Origin: Kiritimatiellia bacterium
Lineage (GTDB): Bacteria; Verrucomicrobiota; Kiritimatiellia; RFP12; UBA1067
Assembly (NCBI GenBank): GCA_017405115.1
Contig: JAFRBA010000045.1
Coordinates: 1 to 63,072, forward strand
Length of the DNA stretch: 63,072 nt
Direction of reading: 5' to 3'
How positions within the stretch are numbered: the first letter of the stretch is position 1; each line of letters begins with the position of its first letter. The position numbers were made by a program, and so were the translations under genes. Shown piece by piece: positions 15,227 to 24,469 of the stretch. The notes beneath the pieces were generated by a model. It was given only the letters and a program-made list of their open reading frames with translations. It was not told where the DNA came from and made no database searches.

Positions 15227-15240
15227 CTTCACGGCTAATA
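15223..15240 (+). promoter_or_regulatory. Copy 5 of the conserved phage motif
   Basis: TTGACTTCACGGCTAATA overlaps the upstream stop codon, and the tail gene ATG lies 38 bases after its core with GAAAGGAAAGGAA between. This is the cleanest copy, preceding one of the most highly expressed structural genes. Confidence 0.65.
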
Positions 15241-15274
15241 ATAGAATCCACCACGAAAGGAAAGGAACGCCGAA

Positions 15275-16012
15275 ATGGCAGGATCAGTAAAGTTCTTCGA
15301 TTGCAGCGACCCCTTCTCGCTCTCCGACTGGGAGGTGCAGAACGGCCCGAATCCGACGCTGACGAAGCAGCGGGCGCAGGCCCTAGACAAGGAGGGCGAC
15401 GAGTTCAGGCGCAAGCAGTACGGCGGGCAGTACGCCGGGACTCTGAACTACATCTGCAAGAAGGCCAGCGGCTTTGCGGACGTGCCTGTGATCGGGTATA
15501 TCGCGAACGGGTGGCACATCGACAACTGGACTGTCACCTACACGCAGAACAACTGGCCGACGCTCGTCATAAACTGCCACAAGCACGACACGGCGCAGGG
15601 CGGCGTCCTCGACTCGGCTTGCCGCACATACGCGCCGTCGTTCAAGGTTCCCGTGTGCTTCGGCGTCCCGACCGAGATTCCCAAGGTGGGCGACAACGCC
15701 GGAAACGTGTTCGCGCTTGCCGTTGGCGCGGTCGTCACCACTCGCGGCATGACGCTCTCCATGTCCGTCAACCACGTTGACGAGCCTGACGAGGCCGGGG
15801 AGCACTTCGCCGGGAACAACTACGACGGGAGCGAGACCGTCGGCGTGGAGTTCACGGGCGAGGTCGAGGCGTCCGACTTCACGGTGGACTCTGACTGGAC
15901 GGACGACACCTTCGCGCCGTCCAACGGCGGAAACACGGTGGCAACCACCGCGTCGCTTACGCTGTCGCACCACGTCGCGCACGTCGTCCCGGCGGCGCAG
16001 AGCGAAGGCTAA
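15275..16012 (+). CDS. Major tail protein, 245 aa
   Basis: A beta-rich protein with a C-terminal region rich in Thr/Val/Asp strands (GVEFTGEVEASDFTVDSDW), in the slot before the tape measure and its chaperone, as expected for the tail tube. The ribosome-binding site GAAAGGAAAGGAACG is strong and a copy of the late motif precedes it. It would polymerise to form the tail tube. No hallmark sequence names the family, so the call is by position and composition. Confidence 0.65.
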   Translation: MAGSVKFFDCSDPFSLSDWEVQNGPNPTLTKQRAQALDKEGDEFRRKQYGGQYAGTLNYICKKASGFADVPVIGYIANGWHIDNWTVTYTQNNWPTLVINCHKHDTAQGGVLDSACRTYAPSFKVPVCFGVPTEIPKVGDNAGNVFALAVGAVVTTRGMTLSMSVNHVDEPDEAGEHFAGNNYDGSETVGVEFTGEVEASDFTVDSDWTDDTFAPSNGGNTVATTASLTLSHHVAHVVPAAQSEG

Positions 16013-16033
16013 CAGCCGACCAGATGCGCAGAC

Positions 16034-16768
16034 ATGGAGAATCTGCGACTGCAAACGGAGCTGAACGATCTCCGCAGCCGATACAAGGTGCGACTCGACG
16101 ACCTGACGGCTGCGGAGATAGCCGACCTCGTTGACTGCTGCCGGAGGGTAGACAATCCGTACGGCGACGCCGGGGTTGTCCTCTCCGACCTTCCCGTTGC
16201 GCGGATCAAGGGGGTGAACATCTACCCGCTGACAATCGGCGCAAGCGTCTGGCTCGACGAGTACGCGGCGACGTGGTGGGGCAAGGACGACACCTGCTAC
16301 TTCTGGGCGTTGGTGTTCGCGATGGTTCACGCCCACGACAGGCACGTTTTCGCGGAACTCACGGAGCGCGGCAAGACGCGCCGCGCCATACTGGCGACCG
16401 CGCTGCGCTTCGTGTTCGACCGCCGGACGCTTGAACGGGCCGTAGACAAGGCTCTGGGTTCGCCGTGCATCGAAGACCGGGAGAAGGTGGGCGTGGAGAC
16501 GCGGAACGACTGGGTGGCGTTCCTCGCGCGGCTGGAGACGCAGACGGGCATACGCAAGGACGAATGGCTGTGGGGGCGGAGCGCGGCGTACACCATCCGG
16601 GCGTACAGAGACCTCCACGCCTTTGCGGCCAAGTACGCGACGACAGGCGACAGGGTGCGCGTGTTCGACGCGATGGATCGGGCGTTGAACGCGCTGGCGA
16701 GGTTGAAGAAGCGGATCAAGGACAGGCTGGAGGCCGAGGCCAGCCATGCGGAGGGTGACGGCGAATGA
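16034..16768 (+). CDS. Probable tail assembly chaperone, 244 aa
   Basis: A helical protein between the tail tube and the tape measure, where tail assembly chaperones usually lie. It starts with an amphipathic region (ENLRLQTELNDLRSRYKV) and includes a hydrophobic core (FWALVFAMVHAHDRHVF). It overlaps the tape measure gene by 4 bases (ATGA). No slippery frameshift site like those of lambda G/GT stands out. The assignment rests on position. Confidence 0.45.
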   Translation: MENLRLQTELNDLRSRYKVRLDDLTAAEIADLVDCCRRVDNPYGDAGVVLSDLPVARIKGVNIYPLTIGASVWLDEYAATWWGKDDTCYFWALVFAMVHAHDRHVFAELTERGKTRRAILATALRFVFDRRTLERAVDKALGSPCIEDREKVGVETRNDWVAFLARLETQTGIRKDEWLWGRSAAYTIRAYRDLHAFAAKYATTGDRVRVFDAMDRALNALARLKKRIKDRLEAEASHAEGDGE

Positions 16769-18675
16769 GTGGAAACGTGCTGGAGTTCTTCATCAAGATG
16801 ACCGACCTGACGGGCCGGGCGATAGCGTCGGCGACAGCGAACGTCAAGAAGTTCGCAAGAAACATCGCGGCTGACCTCGGGTTTGTGCAGAAGACGCTCG
16901 ACAGCGGGCTTGCCCCGGAGAAGTTTGTCCACACCACGGCGGTTCTCGACGAGTTCGCGCGGGCGATGGGCCGGGCCGGGATAAAGGGCAAGGAGTTCAG
17001 CGACGCCTACGGCGCACTACGAACGCAGCTGAACGAGTTCAACAAGACGGGCGAGGACTCCGACGCGCTCATGCAGCGTTTCAGGGCCTCGATGGAAAAT
17101 CTCGGCTTCTCCGTGAAGGACGTGGAGTCCGGGCTTGCCATGCTACAACAGGAAATGGTGAAGGTCGAGAAGAGCGGCAAGGAGGCCGCGACCCGCTTCT
17201 CCGCCCTGCGGGCCATAAACGCCGCGCTGCGGGGCGACTTCGCCGCGCTGGCGGCAGAGCTGACGAAGCTGGTTCCGAAGTTCCGCGAGGCCGGGGTCGC
17301 TGGCGCAAAGGGAATGTTCATCGCGGGCGCGGCTGTCACGTCCGTGATAAAGCTCTTCGGTGCGTTGAAAGACCTCGTAAAGACCGCGTTCAACCTCGGC
17401 GGGCCCCCGAAGGAGATACGCGAAGTCAACGCGAAGCTGTCGGACATCCGCACACACGCCTCCGCGTTCGCGGCGTCGATGGAAGAGGCGCGGGAGAGTG
17501 CCAAGGGGATTACCGAGCAGCTGAACAGCGAGATCGACTCTCTGGAGCGGCTGACGAAGGCGCAGAACAACCTCGCCCGCGCACAGGAGCTTGCAAGGGC
17601 CAACTCGCAGTACGAGACGGACGAGATAAACGCGAAGTACGACCGCCTGAACGCGGAAGCCGGGGAACGCGCAGCGAAGTCCCGGCGCGACCTCCAGAGA
17701 GACAACCTCCAGGCCGAGGCCAAGAGGCTGAACGCCGAGATCGAGGAGGCCACGAAGCGCAGGGACGAGTCGAGGGCAGCAGCGACGAAGCTCCTGGCGG
17801 CGGCGAAGGAAAAACGGGGCGGGTGGGGGCGCAAGCGTTGGGGGTGGGCTTGGGCTCCGACTGGGCTTGGAAGCTATTTCGGCAATCTTGACGAAACGAG
17901 ATCCATACTCGCCGGGCAGACGGACGCGGCCAACGAAGCGGACATGGCGGAGGAGCAGATAGCCGAAGCCCGCAAGAAGCTCTTGCAGGTGGAGGCGAAG
18001 CTGCGGGCCCTCAAATCCGAGGAGAAGACGGCCCGCATCGAGACGGAGACGCGCAAGCAGACGGAGGCGAACGAGGAGTACAGCCGCGACCTTGCGGAGT
18101 ACCAGCGCGAGGCCAAGGAGGCTGAGAGGGAGTGGCGCGACGCCGTGAGGGAGCGCGAAGCGGCAGAGCGCGAGGCGGCAAAGGCCGCGAGGGAGCGTCA
18201 CAGGGAGCGGATGCGCGACGCGCACGAGGAGGCCAGCGCGACAAGGGAGGTCGCGGCGGCGGCGCAGTCGCGCCTTGACTCCGCGCGGGCGCAGGCCAGC
18301 GAGGCGTGGGGGTTCTATCTCGACCGCGATTCCCTTGCGTCGCACAACCAAGGCGTAGACCGCGGCATCGAGGCGCGGAAGCGGTACGAGCGCGAATACC
18401 GATCCCTCATGAACGGGCGCAACTACCAGCGGTTCCGCGACTTGCAGCGGATAGCAAGGCGCGACGGCATGGGTGCCGTGGAGGCGCAGCTGTCCGACTG
18501 GCGGAGCAAGAAGGCGATCTCTCTCGACACCGAGGCGACGATGCGCGTTGCGGTTTCGGAGGCCGAGGAGGCGGCGGCGAGAAAAGCGGCCATCAAGACG
18601 GCGGACGCGGCGGAACGCGCAGCCGAGTCGCTGGAGGCGATCCAGTACGCATTCGAGGAAGGGGGCGAGGCTTAA
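16765..18675 (+). CDS. Tape measure protein, 636 aa
   Basis: The N-terminal 220 residues resemble the conserved head of tape measures (FIKMTDLTGRAIASATANVKKF, a hydrophobic helix FIAGAAVTSVIKLFGALKDL). The rest is a very long coiled coil rich in Ala, Glu, Arg and Lys (about 225-560). At 636 residues it predicts a short tail, roughly 95 nm using the 0.15 nm-per-residue rule for such proteins. It spans the tail interior and sets its length. The next gene starts directly after its stop. Confidence 0.8.
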   Translation: MSGNVLEFFIKMTDLTGRAIASATANVKKFARNIAADLGFVQKTLDSGLAPEKFVHTTAVLDEFARAMGRAGIKGKEFSDAYGALRTQLNEFNKTGEDSDALMQRFRASMENLGFSVKDVESGLAMLQQEMVKVEKSGKEAATRFSALRAINAALRGDFAALAAELTKLVPKFREAGVAGAKGMFIAGAAVTSVIKLFGALKDLVKTAFNLGGPPKEIREVNAKLSDIRTHASAFAASMEEARESAKGITEQLNSEIDSLERLTKAQNNLARAQELARANSQYETDEINAKYDRLNAEAGERAAKSRRDLQRDNLQAEAKRLNAEIEEATKRRDESRAAATKLLAAAKEKRGGWGRKRWGWAWAPTGLGSYFGNLDETRSILAGQTDAANEADMAEEQIAEARKKLLQVEAKLRALKSEEKTARIETETRKQTEANEEYSRDLAEYQREAKEAEREWRDAVREREAAEREAAKAARERHRERMRDAHEEASATREVAAAAQSRLDSARAQASEAWGFYLDRDSLASHNQGVDRGIEARKRYEREYRSLMNGRNYQRFRDLQRIARRDGMGAVEAQLSDWRSKKAISLDTEATMRVAVSEAEEAAARKAAIKTADAAERAAESLEAIQYAFEEGGEA

Positions 18676-19464
18676 ATGGCGTGGAGCACCACAGGCACGG
18701 AGGTGTGCGTTTCCAAGCAGACCACATCGTCCATCCTGTTCGCGGCAAGCGGGCAGACCACGATCTACCAGAGGGAGACTGACGTTACGACGGAGACGCG
18801 CGGGCTCACGGAGGCCGTCGCAAAGGGCATGGCCGACGCGGCAGCGGGCGACGATACCACCGTCGAGGCGACGTACTACGCGCACATCAACGGCACGACC
18901 TACTCGTTCAAGGCGATAACGTCAGGCTCCCGCAAGGAGAAGGGATCGGCGAGGCGCGACGAGTCCGGGCAATGGGTCTACACGGAGACGGTGCGCACGT
19001 TCTCCACGACCGCGATCTCCAACCTCGTCTGGGGCACTACCCCGCTGGATGCGGACGGCAACGCGATAACGCTGTCCTCCACGGGAAGCGAGGTCATGGT
19101 GTCGGTTGACAAGTCTGTATCGCGGCTGGCGTGGGACGTGTTTCAGACCGTCACCACCACCGTGAAGGAGTACCGCCGCGTAGACACACAGGCCCATGCG
19201 GAGGCCATAGTGTCAGCCGCCGCGTCGGCTACCAACGTAACGCAGCAGACCGTCTACAGGCACCAGATAGTAGAGCAGGCTGGACAGGCCGACCAAGACC
19301 TGATAACGGCGTGGGTGACGTTCATGAGCGGCACGGAGAAGTTCGCGTCTGCGCGGTACGTAAGCGCAGCCGAGGGCTGGACTGTCACCGTAACGCAGAA
19401 GGACTACGGCTGGAGTTCGCCCAACGCGGCTGCAAGCGGCAATGGATGGAGGACTAGTTTATGA
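18676..19464 (+). CDS. Tail protein of unknown function, 262 aa
   Basis: A Thr/Ser/Ala-rich beta protein starting one base after the tape measure stop. Segments such as VCVSKQTTSSILFAASGQTT and the SGSRKEKGSARRD stretch are not diagnostic. The end overlaps the next gene by 4 bases. Position suggests a distal tail or tail tip component. Confidence 0.5.
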   Translation: MAWSTTGTEVCVSKQTTSSILFAASGQTTIYQRETDVTTETRGLTEAVAKGMADAAAGDDTTVEATYYAHINGTTYSFKAITSGSRKEKGSARRDESGQWVYTETVRTFSTTAISNLVWGTTPLDADGNAITLSSTGSEVMVSVDKSVSRLAWDVFQTVTTTVKEYRRVDTQAHAEAIVSAAASATNVTQQTVYRHQIVEQAGQADQDLITAWVTFMSGTEKFASARYVSAAEGWTVTVTQKDYGWSSPNAAASGNGWRTSL

Positions 19465-20513
19465 TACACCTCTTCAAGGGCGGAGGCAAGCTGCTCTTCT
19501 TCCCGAAGAAGTGGGCCAACTCCATCGTCAGGTGGATCGCCGGAATCCACTCCCCTTCCGGCACGATCAAGCTGCGCAACGACATGAACCCCGGCGACGG
19601 CGGATCGCTGGAGATCGACGTGGACATGGATGCCGTCTCGGCGCAGGTGCTGCGGCGGGTAGACACGCGCAACGTGACACAGGCGGAGCGGGAGCGGTTC
19701 TCGCACCTTCTGCGCGGCATGGCGGACGAGTGCTCCATCCTTTTCAGCTCCGGGCACCTGTACGTTAGCGCGGACTGGCTGGAAGCCGCAGTCAAGGACA
19801 TCGTTGGCGCGATGGGCGGCGGCGGGTCGGGATCGTCTGAGGCGTTGACCGTGAGCGACATCGGCGTTACCGTGCAGGCGTTCTCGCAGAAGTTGCAGAT
19901 GTTCGCGGACGACCTGGCGTCCAACGGCAAGGTGCCGCTGTCTCGCGTCTACGCCACGGCGAACGAGAACGCCCGTCTGGTGATTGCCGCCGCCAACCAG
20001 CAGCTAGGCTACACGACGGCGAACGCGCTGCTGGCATTGCTTGCGTTGGAATCGGACTACGACGCGACGGCGAACGCGCTCCCCTACGCCGAGTGGGCCG
20101 CAGACGCGCCAAAGGCGTCGTCGCTCGTAGGCACAGACACAGACGGAAACCTTAAACAGGCCGTGGCGTTGCCCACATCTACGACGACCTATGACCGCGT
20201 GTTGCGAATTGCGGCGAACGGCACGACGCTGGCGTGGGTCAATCAATACGCCGTAGGCAAGGCGACGGATCCGGGGGCTAACGTGGACGCGCTCACGCCG
20301 TCCGTCAACACGTCCGCCGCGGACAGCACCACATGGACGGCGGGAGGTACAAACGGCGTGGTTGTGCGGAGGCAGACGCGGACGCGGTGGAACGGGACGA
20401 CGCTGTACGGATTCTACCAGGACGAGACTTACGACCGCTACGGGCGGCTTTACAGCGTGTCCGCCGAGACGCGCTATGTAATAGACACGCCCACGACCGT
20501 GACGTGGAGCTGA
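19461..20513 (+). CDS. Tail/fibre-like protein, 350 aa
   Basis: The N-terminal part has LFKGGGKLLFFPKKWANSIV, then a central acidic helical region and a C-terminal Thr/Ala-rich beta part (TTTYDRVLRIAANGTTLAW). The layout of N-terminal anchor, spacer and repetitive beta tail is seen in fibres or baseplate proteins. It overlaps the upstream gene by 4 bases. No receptor-binding domain can be named. Confidence 0.5.
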   Translation: MIHLFKGGGKLLFFPKKWANSIVRWIAGIHSPSGTIKLRNDMNPGDGGSLEIDVDMDAVSAQVLRRVDTRNVTQAERERFSHLLRGMADECSILFSSGHLYVSADWLEAAVKDIVGAMGGGGSGSSEALTVSDIGVTVQAFSQKLQMFADDLASNGKVPLSRVYATANENARLVIAAANQQLGYTTANALLALLALESDYDATANALPYAEWAADAPKASSLVGTDTDGNLKQAVALPTSTTTYDRVLRIAANGTTLAWVNQYAVGKATDPGANVDALTPSVNTSAADSTTWTAGGTNGVVVRRQTRTRWNGTTLYGFYQDETYDRYGRLYSVSAETRYVIDTPTTVTWS

Positions 20514-20517
20514 CGGC

Positions 20518-21582
20518 ATGGCGGCCAACCTCTGCAAGACGGACCTGGGGACGGGGAGCGGCGCGGAGCGTTATCCGCTGATTGCTGGGGGATCGCATTT
20601 CCTTGTCGTCAAACACCTTACGGCATGGACACACAAGAACCTAATCGCGACCCCGGCGGCGGAGTATTTCGCCCAAGGCGTGACGTGGGGCGAGGAAACG
20701 AGCCAACACAGCGACATCGCATTGCCAGAGGCCGACGCCGACGCCCGTGCGCTGCAAACGCGACTCGCCAACATCCGCGACGGGCTGACGGCGGAAAGCT
20801 GGTACGAGGGGCACAAACCCCTGTATGCGTATTGGGCGAGGGCATACCCGCCCTACCGCATCCGCATAGATACGGCCATAAATTCGACCACCCTTTACAA
20901 CACGATGGAGCTGGGCGCGTCGTGGAACCTCTTGCGCTTCAACCTTTACGCCCTGCCGACGGGCTTGCTGTCGAATCTGGAGGCATGGTGGCGGGTGTGG
21001 AATCCGTCGTGCATTGAAGACCTAGACATGACGCCCGGCGGCGGTGCGCACGTAGTGAGGGCGCAGACATACTTGCACAACGGCGCAGGGGTTATGCGGT
21101 ACAACTTTTCAAGCTCAATACAGCCGCCGAAATACCACCAAGGCACGGGGTACGGCGAGGTGAACCTTGCAAGCATTGCGAACGAAAGCCACGGCAGCGA
21201 CTACGCCGCCAACTCGAACTGTCTGCATTATGACATTTACAACAGCCACAACGGCGTGGCGTCCACGGCGAACAACTACTACGGCGAAGAGCGCATCCGC
21301 ATTTGGGCGAGTGACGGAACGGGCGGCATCCCGTCCGCAACGCCGTACTACGTCGATGCGCCGATAACGGGGAACGGCCTCGCGTCGCTTAAATCCGCCA
21401 TTAAACAGGGCAAAAGCGTCTGGGCGCACATCGGCATCCCCACCCTTGACGCGCAGTCTGCCGAGGGGACGGGATCGTCGTCGTATCTGCAAGGCCAAAG
21501 CCCGCGCTCCACCCTGTTCCTGTACTGTTCGCGGATTGAGCTGCGGCTGCGGGTGAGCTGGGACACCTTCAACGACACCTAA
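20518..21582 (+). CDS. Probable tail fibre/receptor-binding protein, 354 aa
   Basis: A Tyr/Trp/Asn-rich beta protein (WTHKNLIATPAAEYF, YNTMELGASWNLLRFNLYAL). These compositions are typical of distal tail or receptor-binding proteins. It starts 4 bases after the upstream stop; the end is close to a small GTG-start gene with a strong ribosome-binding site. Function is inferred from position and composition. Confidence 0.5.
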   Translation: MAANLCKTDLGTGSGAERYPLIAGGSHFLVVKHLTAWTHKNLIATPAAEYFAQGVTWGEETSQHSDIALPEADADARALQTRLANIRDGLTAESWYEGHKPLYAYWARAYPPYRIRIDTAINSTTLYNTMELGASWNLLRFNLYALPTGLLSNLEAWWRVWNPSCIEDLDMTPGGGAHVVRAQTYLHNGAGVMRYNFSSSIQPPKYHQGTGYGEVNLASIANESHGSDYAANSNCLHYDIYNSHNGVASTANNYYGEERIRIWASDGTGGIPSATPYYVDAPITGNGLASLKSAIKQGKSVWAHIGIPTLDAQSAEGTGSSSYLQGQSPRSTLFLYCSRIELRLRVSWDTFNDT

Positions 21583-21597
21583 AGAAAGGAGCGGGGC

Positions 21598-21777
21598 GTG
21601 GCGTTGTCCAATGTCAGAGATTTCACGCCGCACGTCATTTCGACGTGCGACAGCAAGCACGGCGGAACGGGCCCGCACAACAACGGAAACGGGCGCGACT
21701 GCGCGTATGGCGTGGACTCCGAGAACTACTCGACGAACACGGTGGAGCAGAACGTCACGGTCACGGGCGGAAGCTGA
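21598..21777 (+). CDS. Small phage protein, 59 aa, GTG start
   Basis: A GTG at 21598 follows AAAGAAAGGAGCGGGGC, a strong ribosome-binding site, and the frame runs 59 codons to TGA at 21775. Codon third positions are strongly GC, as in neighbouring genes. The peptide has two Cys (STCDSKHGG, GRDCAYGVD) and is Asn/Gly/Thr-rich, like a small tail tip or fibre-associated protein. It is easily missed because it lacks an ATG. Confidence 0.7.
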   Translation: MALSNVRDFTPHVISTCDSKHGGTGPHNNGNGRDCAYGVDSENYSTNTVEQNVTVTGGS

Positions 21778-21781
21778 CGGT

Positions 21782-21800
21782 TTGACTTGTCGGCTTGTTA
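21782..21800 (+). promoter_or_regulatory. Copy 6 of the conserved phage motif
   Basis: TTGACTTGTCGGCTTGTTA lies 15 bases before the ATG of the first gene of the exported-protein cassette. It differs from the others by T for A at the end of the CGGCTA block. Its presence suggests the cassette is expressed together with the structural genes. Confidence 0.55.
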
Positions 21801-21814
21801 TGAGGGGATTGCAC

Positions 21815-23215
21815 ATGAAGAAGACACTACACAAAGCCTTTCTCGCCGCCGGGGCGTTCGCGCTTGCGGCTTGCGCCCTCGCCGACAGCGTGGGGCGCGT
21901 CGAATACGTCTCCGTAGACCTTGCGAAGCGCACGGCGACCGTGGCGTGGACTTGGACTGACCTTGCTGACAGCGCGGTGCGCCTGTCGCTCACGCGCAAC
22001 GGCGACGACTTCCCGACTGCCGGATGGGGCGGGTCGCTCTTCATTGGCGATGGCACGACGGGGTGCGCCGTGGGCGGGACTCGAAGCGGCTTCAACGAGC
22101 TGTTCTTCGACGTTGGCCGCGACAACGTGCCGACGAACGGCAGGTACGCGGTGCAGATCATCGCGACGAACGAGGCGGGGCGCGTGGAGGAGTGGGTGCG
22201 CGGAAGCCTGACCGTGCGGGCCAATCCGGCTGCGGAGGGTATGCCCGCCAGCTGGAGCGCGTACGCCGACATAGCGCGGAAGGTCGCGCCGCTCATCGAC
22301 TGCGAGGGGCTGTTTCTGAATCCCGCGAACGCCGACGCGCTCTGGGGCGCGGTGTCCGGCAGGGCGGGCGCAATGGTGACGAACTGCGTGGAGGACGCGA
22401 CTGCCGCGACGCTGCAAAGCGCGAAGGACTACGCGGACGCGGCAATCGCTGGGGCGGGAGGGCTGACGCCGGAAATGGTGACGAACATCGTGCTGGACGT
22501 TGCTCCGGCCCCCGGCGACTACGCGGCGGTCAGCAACGCCGCCATGAACGCGGCGCAGAACGCAACGAACTACACAGACGCCTTGCGGAACGATTTGGAT
22601 TTCGGGGATTTTACGCCGTGGCGGAGTATCAATTCTGACTACGCTGACGAGGCGATAGGACTGAGGCTAGATTCCGGCATTGTACGCGACGCAGACGATA
22701 TCAGCACTCAACTCGACGCCGCGACGCAGACCAACGCGCTACAGGACGCCGCGATTGCGGGCAAGGCAAGCAACAGCGACGTGCAGCTTACGCCTGTATA
22801 CTCCGAGTGGGTTTACCCAAGTATTCCCGCCGGGTGTAGTTTGTCTATTTCGTGGCAAGGCGATACCTGGATTGTTGATTTTTCCATAGACGATCCGCTG
22901 ACAATTCTGTATTTCAGTAGTGGGGCTTTGGGGGCGAACGGCACCACGCTGTCTTTCGACGACGGCAACGGCACAGTTTACACCGCTACCCGCTCCATCG
23001 TCGGCTACATACTAGGTGCGCAGACTGACAAAGTGCTGGCGTCGACGAATCTGCAAACGGGAGTGTCTGCGGCCACCGTCACGAACATCGTGCGCGACCT
23101 GTCGCTCGGCGGCATATGGGATTCGCAGCTTGAGGTGTGGTGGACGCCGCGCATGCGCAACGGAAGCCTCACCTACGAGGCGACCACAAACGTAAACCTG
23201 AACGCGGGGAACTGA
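21815..23215 (+). CDS. Fibre-like protein with Sec/lipoprotein-type signal, 466 aa
   Basis: Residues 1-23 form a signal peptide (KK, hydrophobic run, LAACALADS; the Cys could be a lipobox). A beta-sandwich-like part with NGDDFPTAGWGG follows, then a helical, Ala/Asn/Thr-rich stalk with NAAQNATNYTDAL and VTNIVLD repeats like phage fibre shafts, and a beta C-terminus. Fibres do not normally carry export signals, so this is either a moron-type surface protein or an unusual fibre. It opens a run of genes with exported or membrane products. Confidence 0.7.
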   Translation: MKKTLHKAFLAAGAFALAACALADSVGRVEYVSVDLAKRTATVAWTWTDLADSAVRLSLTRNGDDFPTAGWGGSLFIGDGTTGCAVGGTRSGFNELFFDVGRDNVPTNGRYAVQIIATNEAGRVEEWVRGSLTVRANPAAEGMPASWSAYADIARKVAPLIDCEGLFLNPANADALWGAVSGRAGAMVTNCVEDATAATLQSAKDYADAAIAGAGGLTPEMVTNIVLDVAPAPGDYAAVSNAAMNAAQNATNYTDALRNDLDFGDFTPWRSINSDYADEAIGLRLDSGIVRDADDISTQLDAATQTNALQDAAIAGKASNSDVQLTPVYSEWVYPSIPAGCSLSISWQGDTWIVDFSIDDPLTILYFSSGALGANGTTLSFDDGNGTVYTATRSIVGYILGAQTDKVLASTNLQTGVSAATVTNIVRDLSLGGIWDSQLEVWWTPRMRNGSLTYEATTNVNLNAGN

Positions 23216-23216
23216 C

Positions 23217-24002
23217 ATGAGGGAGTTTGTGCGGAAAAACTGGATATTTTGGGTTCAGGCGACCGTGCTGACGGTTGCCCTTAAAGGGTGCATGGCGTCT
23301 GCCGCCGACCTGACGAACACCGTCGTGATGATCGACCAGCGCGGCAACATCAATCCGTCAAATGCCGTAGCGACGGTCACGGAGGCTGCGGCAACGGCTA
23401 CGAGGCTTGCGGCGGCGGAGGTCGCGGCGGCTGCATACTCCAATGCGGAGGCGAAGACGTCTGCTGCCGTCGACGACTTGGCGGCGGCAATCATCGGACA
23501 GAACCTCGTCGTGTACGAGGACGACTTCATGTATTCGCTCGGCGACGCAATAGCGATTACGACAAACTGCCAGTGCAGGATTTATCAGTTTGACGCAAAG
23601 GCGTCGCAGGTCACGGTGGACGGCGTGTTGTGCGACCGCTCCTGGGTGTACTTCGGATTCACGGAGAACATCGGCAGCCTGAATCCCGTCGCGCAGTTCA
23701 AGGATTCGCTTTCGTCCGACCTCGACTGGGGCGAGATAACGTGCGGAACGCCCGAAGTCCAGGATCACTCGTTTGTGGTAAACGGCGAAAGCTACGATTA
23801 CTGCTACAAAATGTCGGTTGACATCCCGCACTCGTATTCGGCGGCGTTCCTTCGGGTTTATACCGAGATAACGGCGCAGGTTGGAGACGGAAGCGTGTTG
23901 AACATCGTCGGCGGAATTGCGGGTGGGCTGACGCAGACCGTCACGTGGGGAACGAACACCATCCAATTCGTGGGCGGGCTTGCCGTAGAGCCGGAGGAAT
24001 GA
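23217..24002 (+). CDS. Fibre-like protein with signal peptide or anchor, 261 aa
   Basis: A hydrophobic N-terminus (NWIFWVQATVLTVALKGCMASAA) could be a signal peptide or anchor. It is followed by an Ala-rich helical stalk (ATATRLAAAEVAAAAYSNAE) and a beta domain with several Cys. The stalk resembles the previous protein, suggesting related roles. It starts one base after the upstream stop. No family name is possible. Confidence 0.65.
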   Translation: MREFVRKNWIFWVQATVLTVALKGCMASAADLTNTVVMIDQRGNINPSNAVATVTEAAATATRLAAAEVAAAAYSNAEAKTSAAVDDLAAAIIGQNLVVYEDDFMYSLGDAIAITTNCQCRIYQFDAKASQVTVDGVLCDRSWVYFGFTENIGSLNPVAQFKDSLSSDLDWGEITCGTPEVQDHSFVVNGESYDYCYKMSVDIPHSYSAAFLRVYTEITAQVGDGSVLNIVGGIAGGLTQTVTWGTNTIQFVGGLAVEPEE

Positions 24003-24004
24003 CG

Positions 24005-24469
24005 ATGCAGGGGTTCTACGAGATATATCAGCGTGTCCTGATGGCGGTTTGCATGTCCGCCCTGGTCGCCGTGTTCCTCGGCGCGTTTCTGTACCGTGCC
24101 CGCAAAGATGTGTCCATAGTCTTTGGAATGGTGCGCCGTCATCCGTGGTCTGCGATTGTCCTTTCGCCTGTTTTCGTGTCGTTGTATTTGTTCGGCGCGA
24201 CAAAACCAGTCAATCCGACTTTGCGCGGCATAACACTCGGCTCGCCGATGGAAACGCCGTCGAGTGTCGCCCTGTCGTGGCAACCAGACGAAGGCAGGGA
24301 GATCAACTCAAACCAGCTTGTGCGTGTTTATTGGCGCGACGCATATACGCCGTGGACACTTGCCGCAGAGGGCTACGGTATCACGAATGCGACGGTACAC
24401 GGCTTTTTCATAAACCGCGACACCGACTGGATGGTCGAGATCGAGGATAGCGGGGAGGACGATGAATGA
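24005..24469 (+). CDS. Two-helix membrane protein, 154 aa
   Basis: Two membrane helices are visible: VLMAVCMSALVAVFLGAFLY and WSAIVLSPVFVSLYLFGA. A C-terminal beta domain of about 85 residues follows. It overlaps the next gene by 4 bases. Size and topology allow a holin-like or surface-anchoring role, but no lysis motif is seen. Confidence 0.7.
   Translation: MQGFYEIYQRVLMAVCMSALVAVFLGAFLYRARKDVSIVFGMVRRHPWSAIVLSPVFVSLYLFGATKPVNPTLRGITLGSPMETPSSVALSWQPDEGREINSNQLVRVYWRDAYTPWTLAAEGYGITNATVHGFFINRDTDWMVEIEDSGEDDE

Noticed and set aside
17143..18885. A 580-codon open frame opposite the tape measure gene
   Set aside because: Long reverse frames are common opposite GC-rich coiled-coil genes; no start signal or domain supports it.
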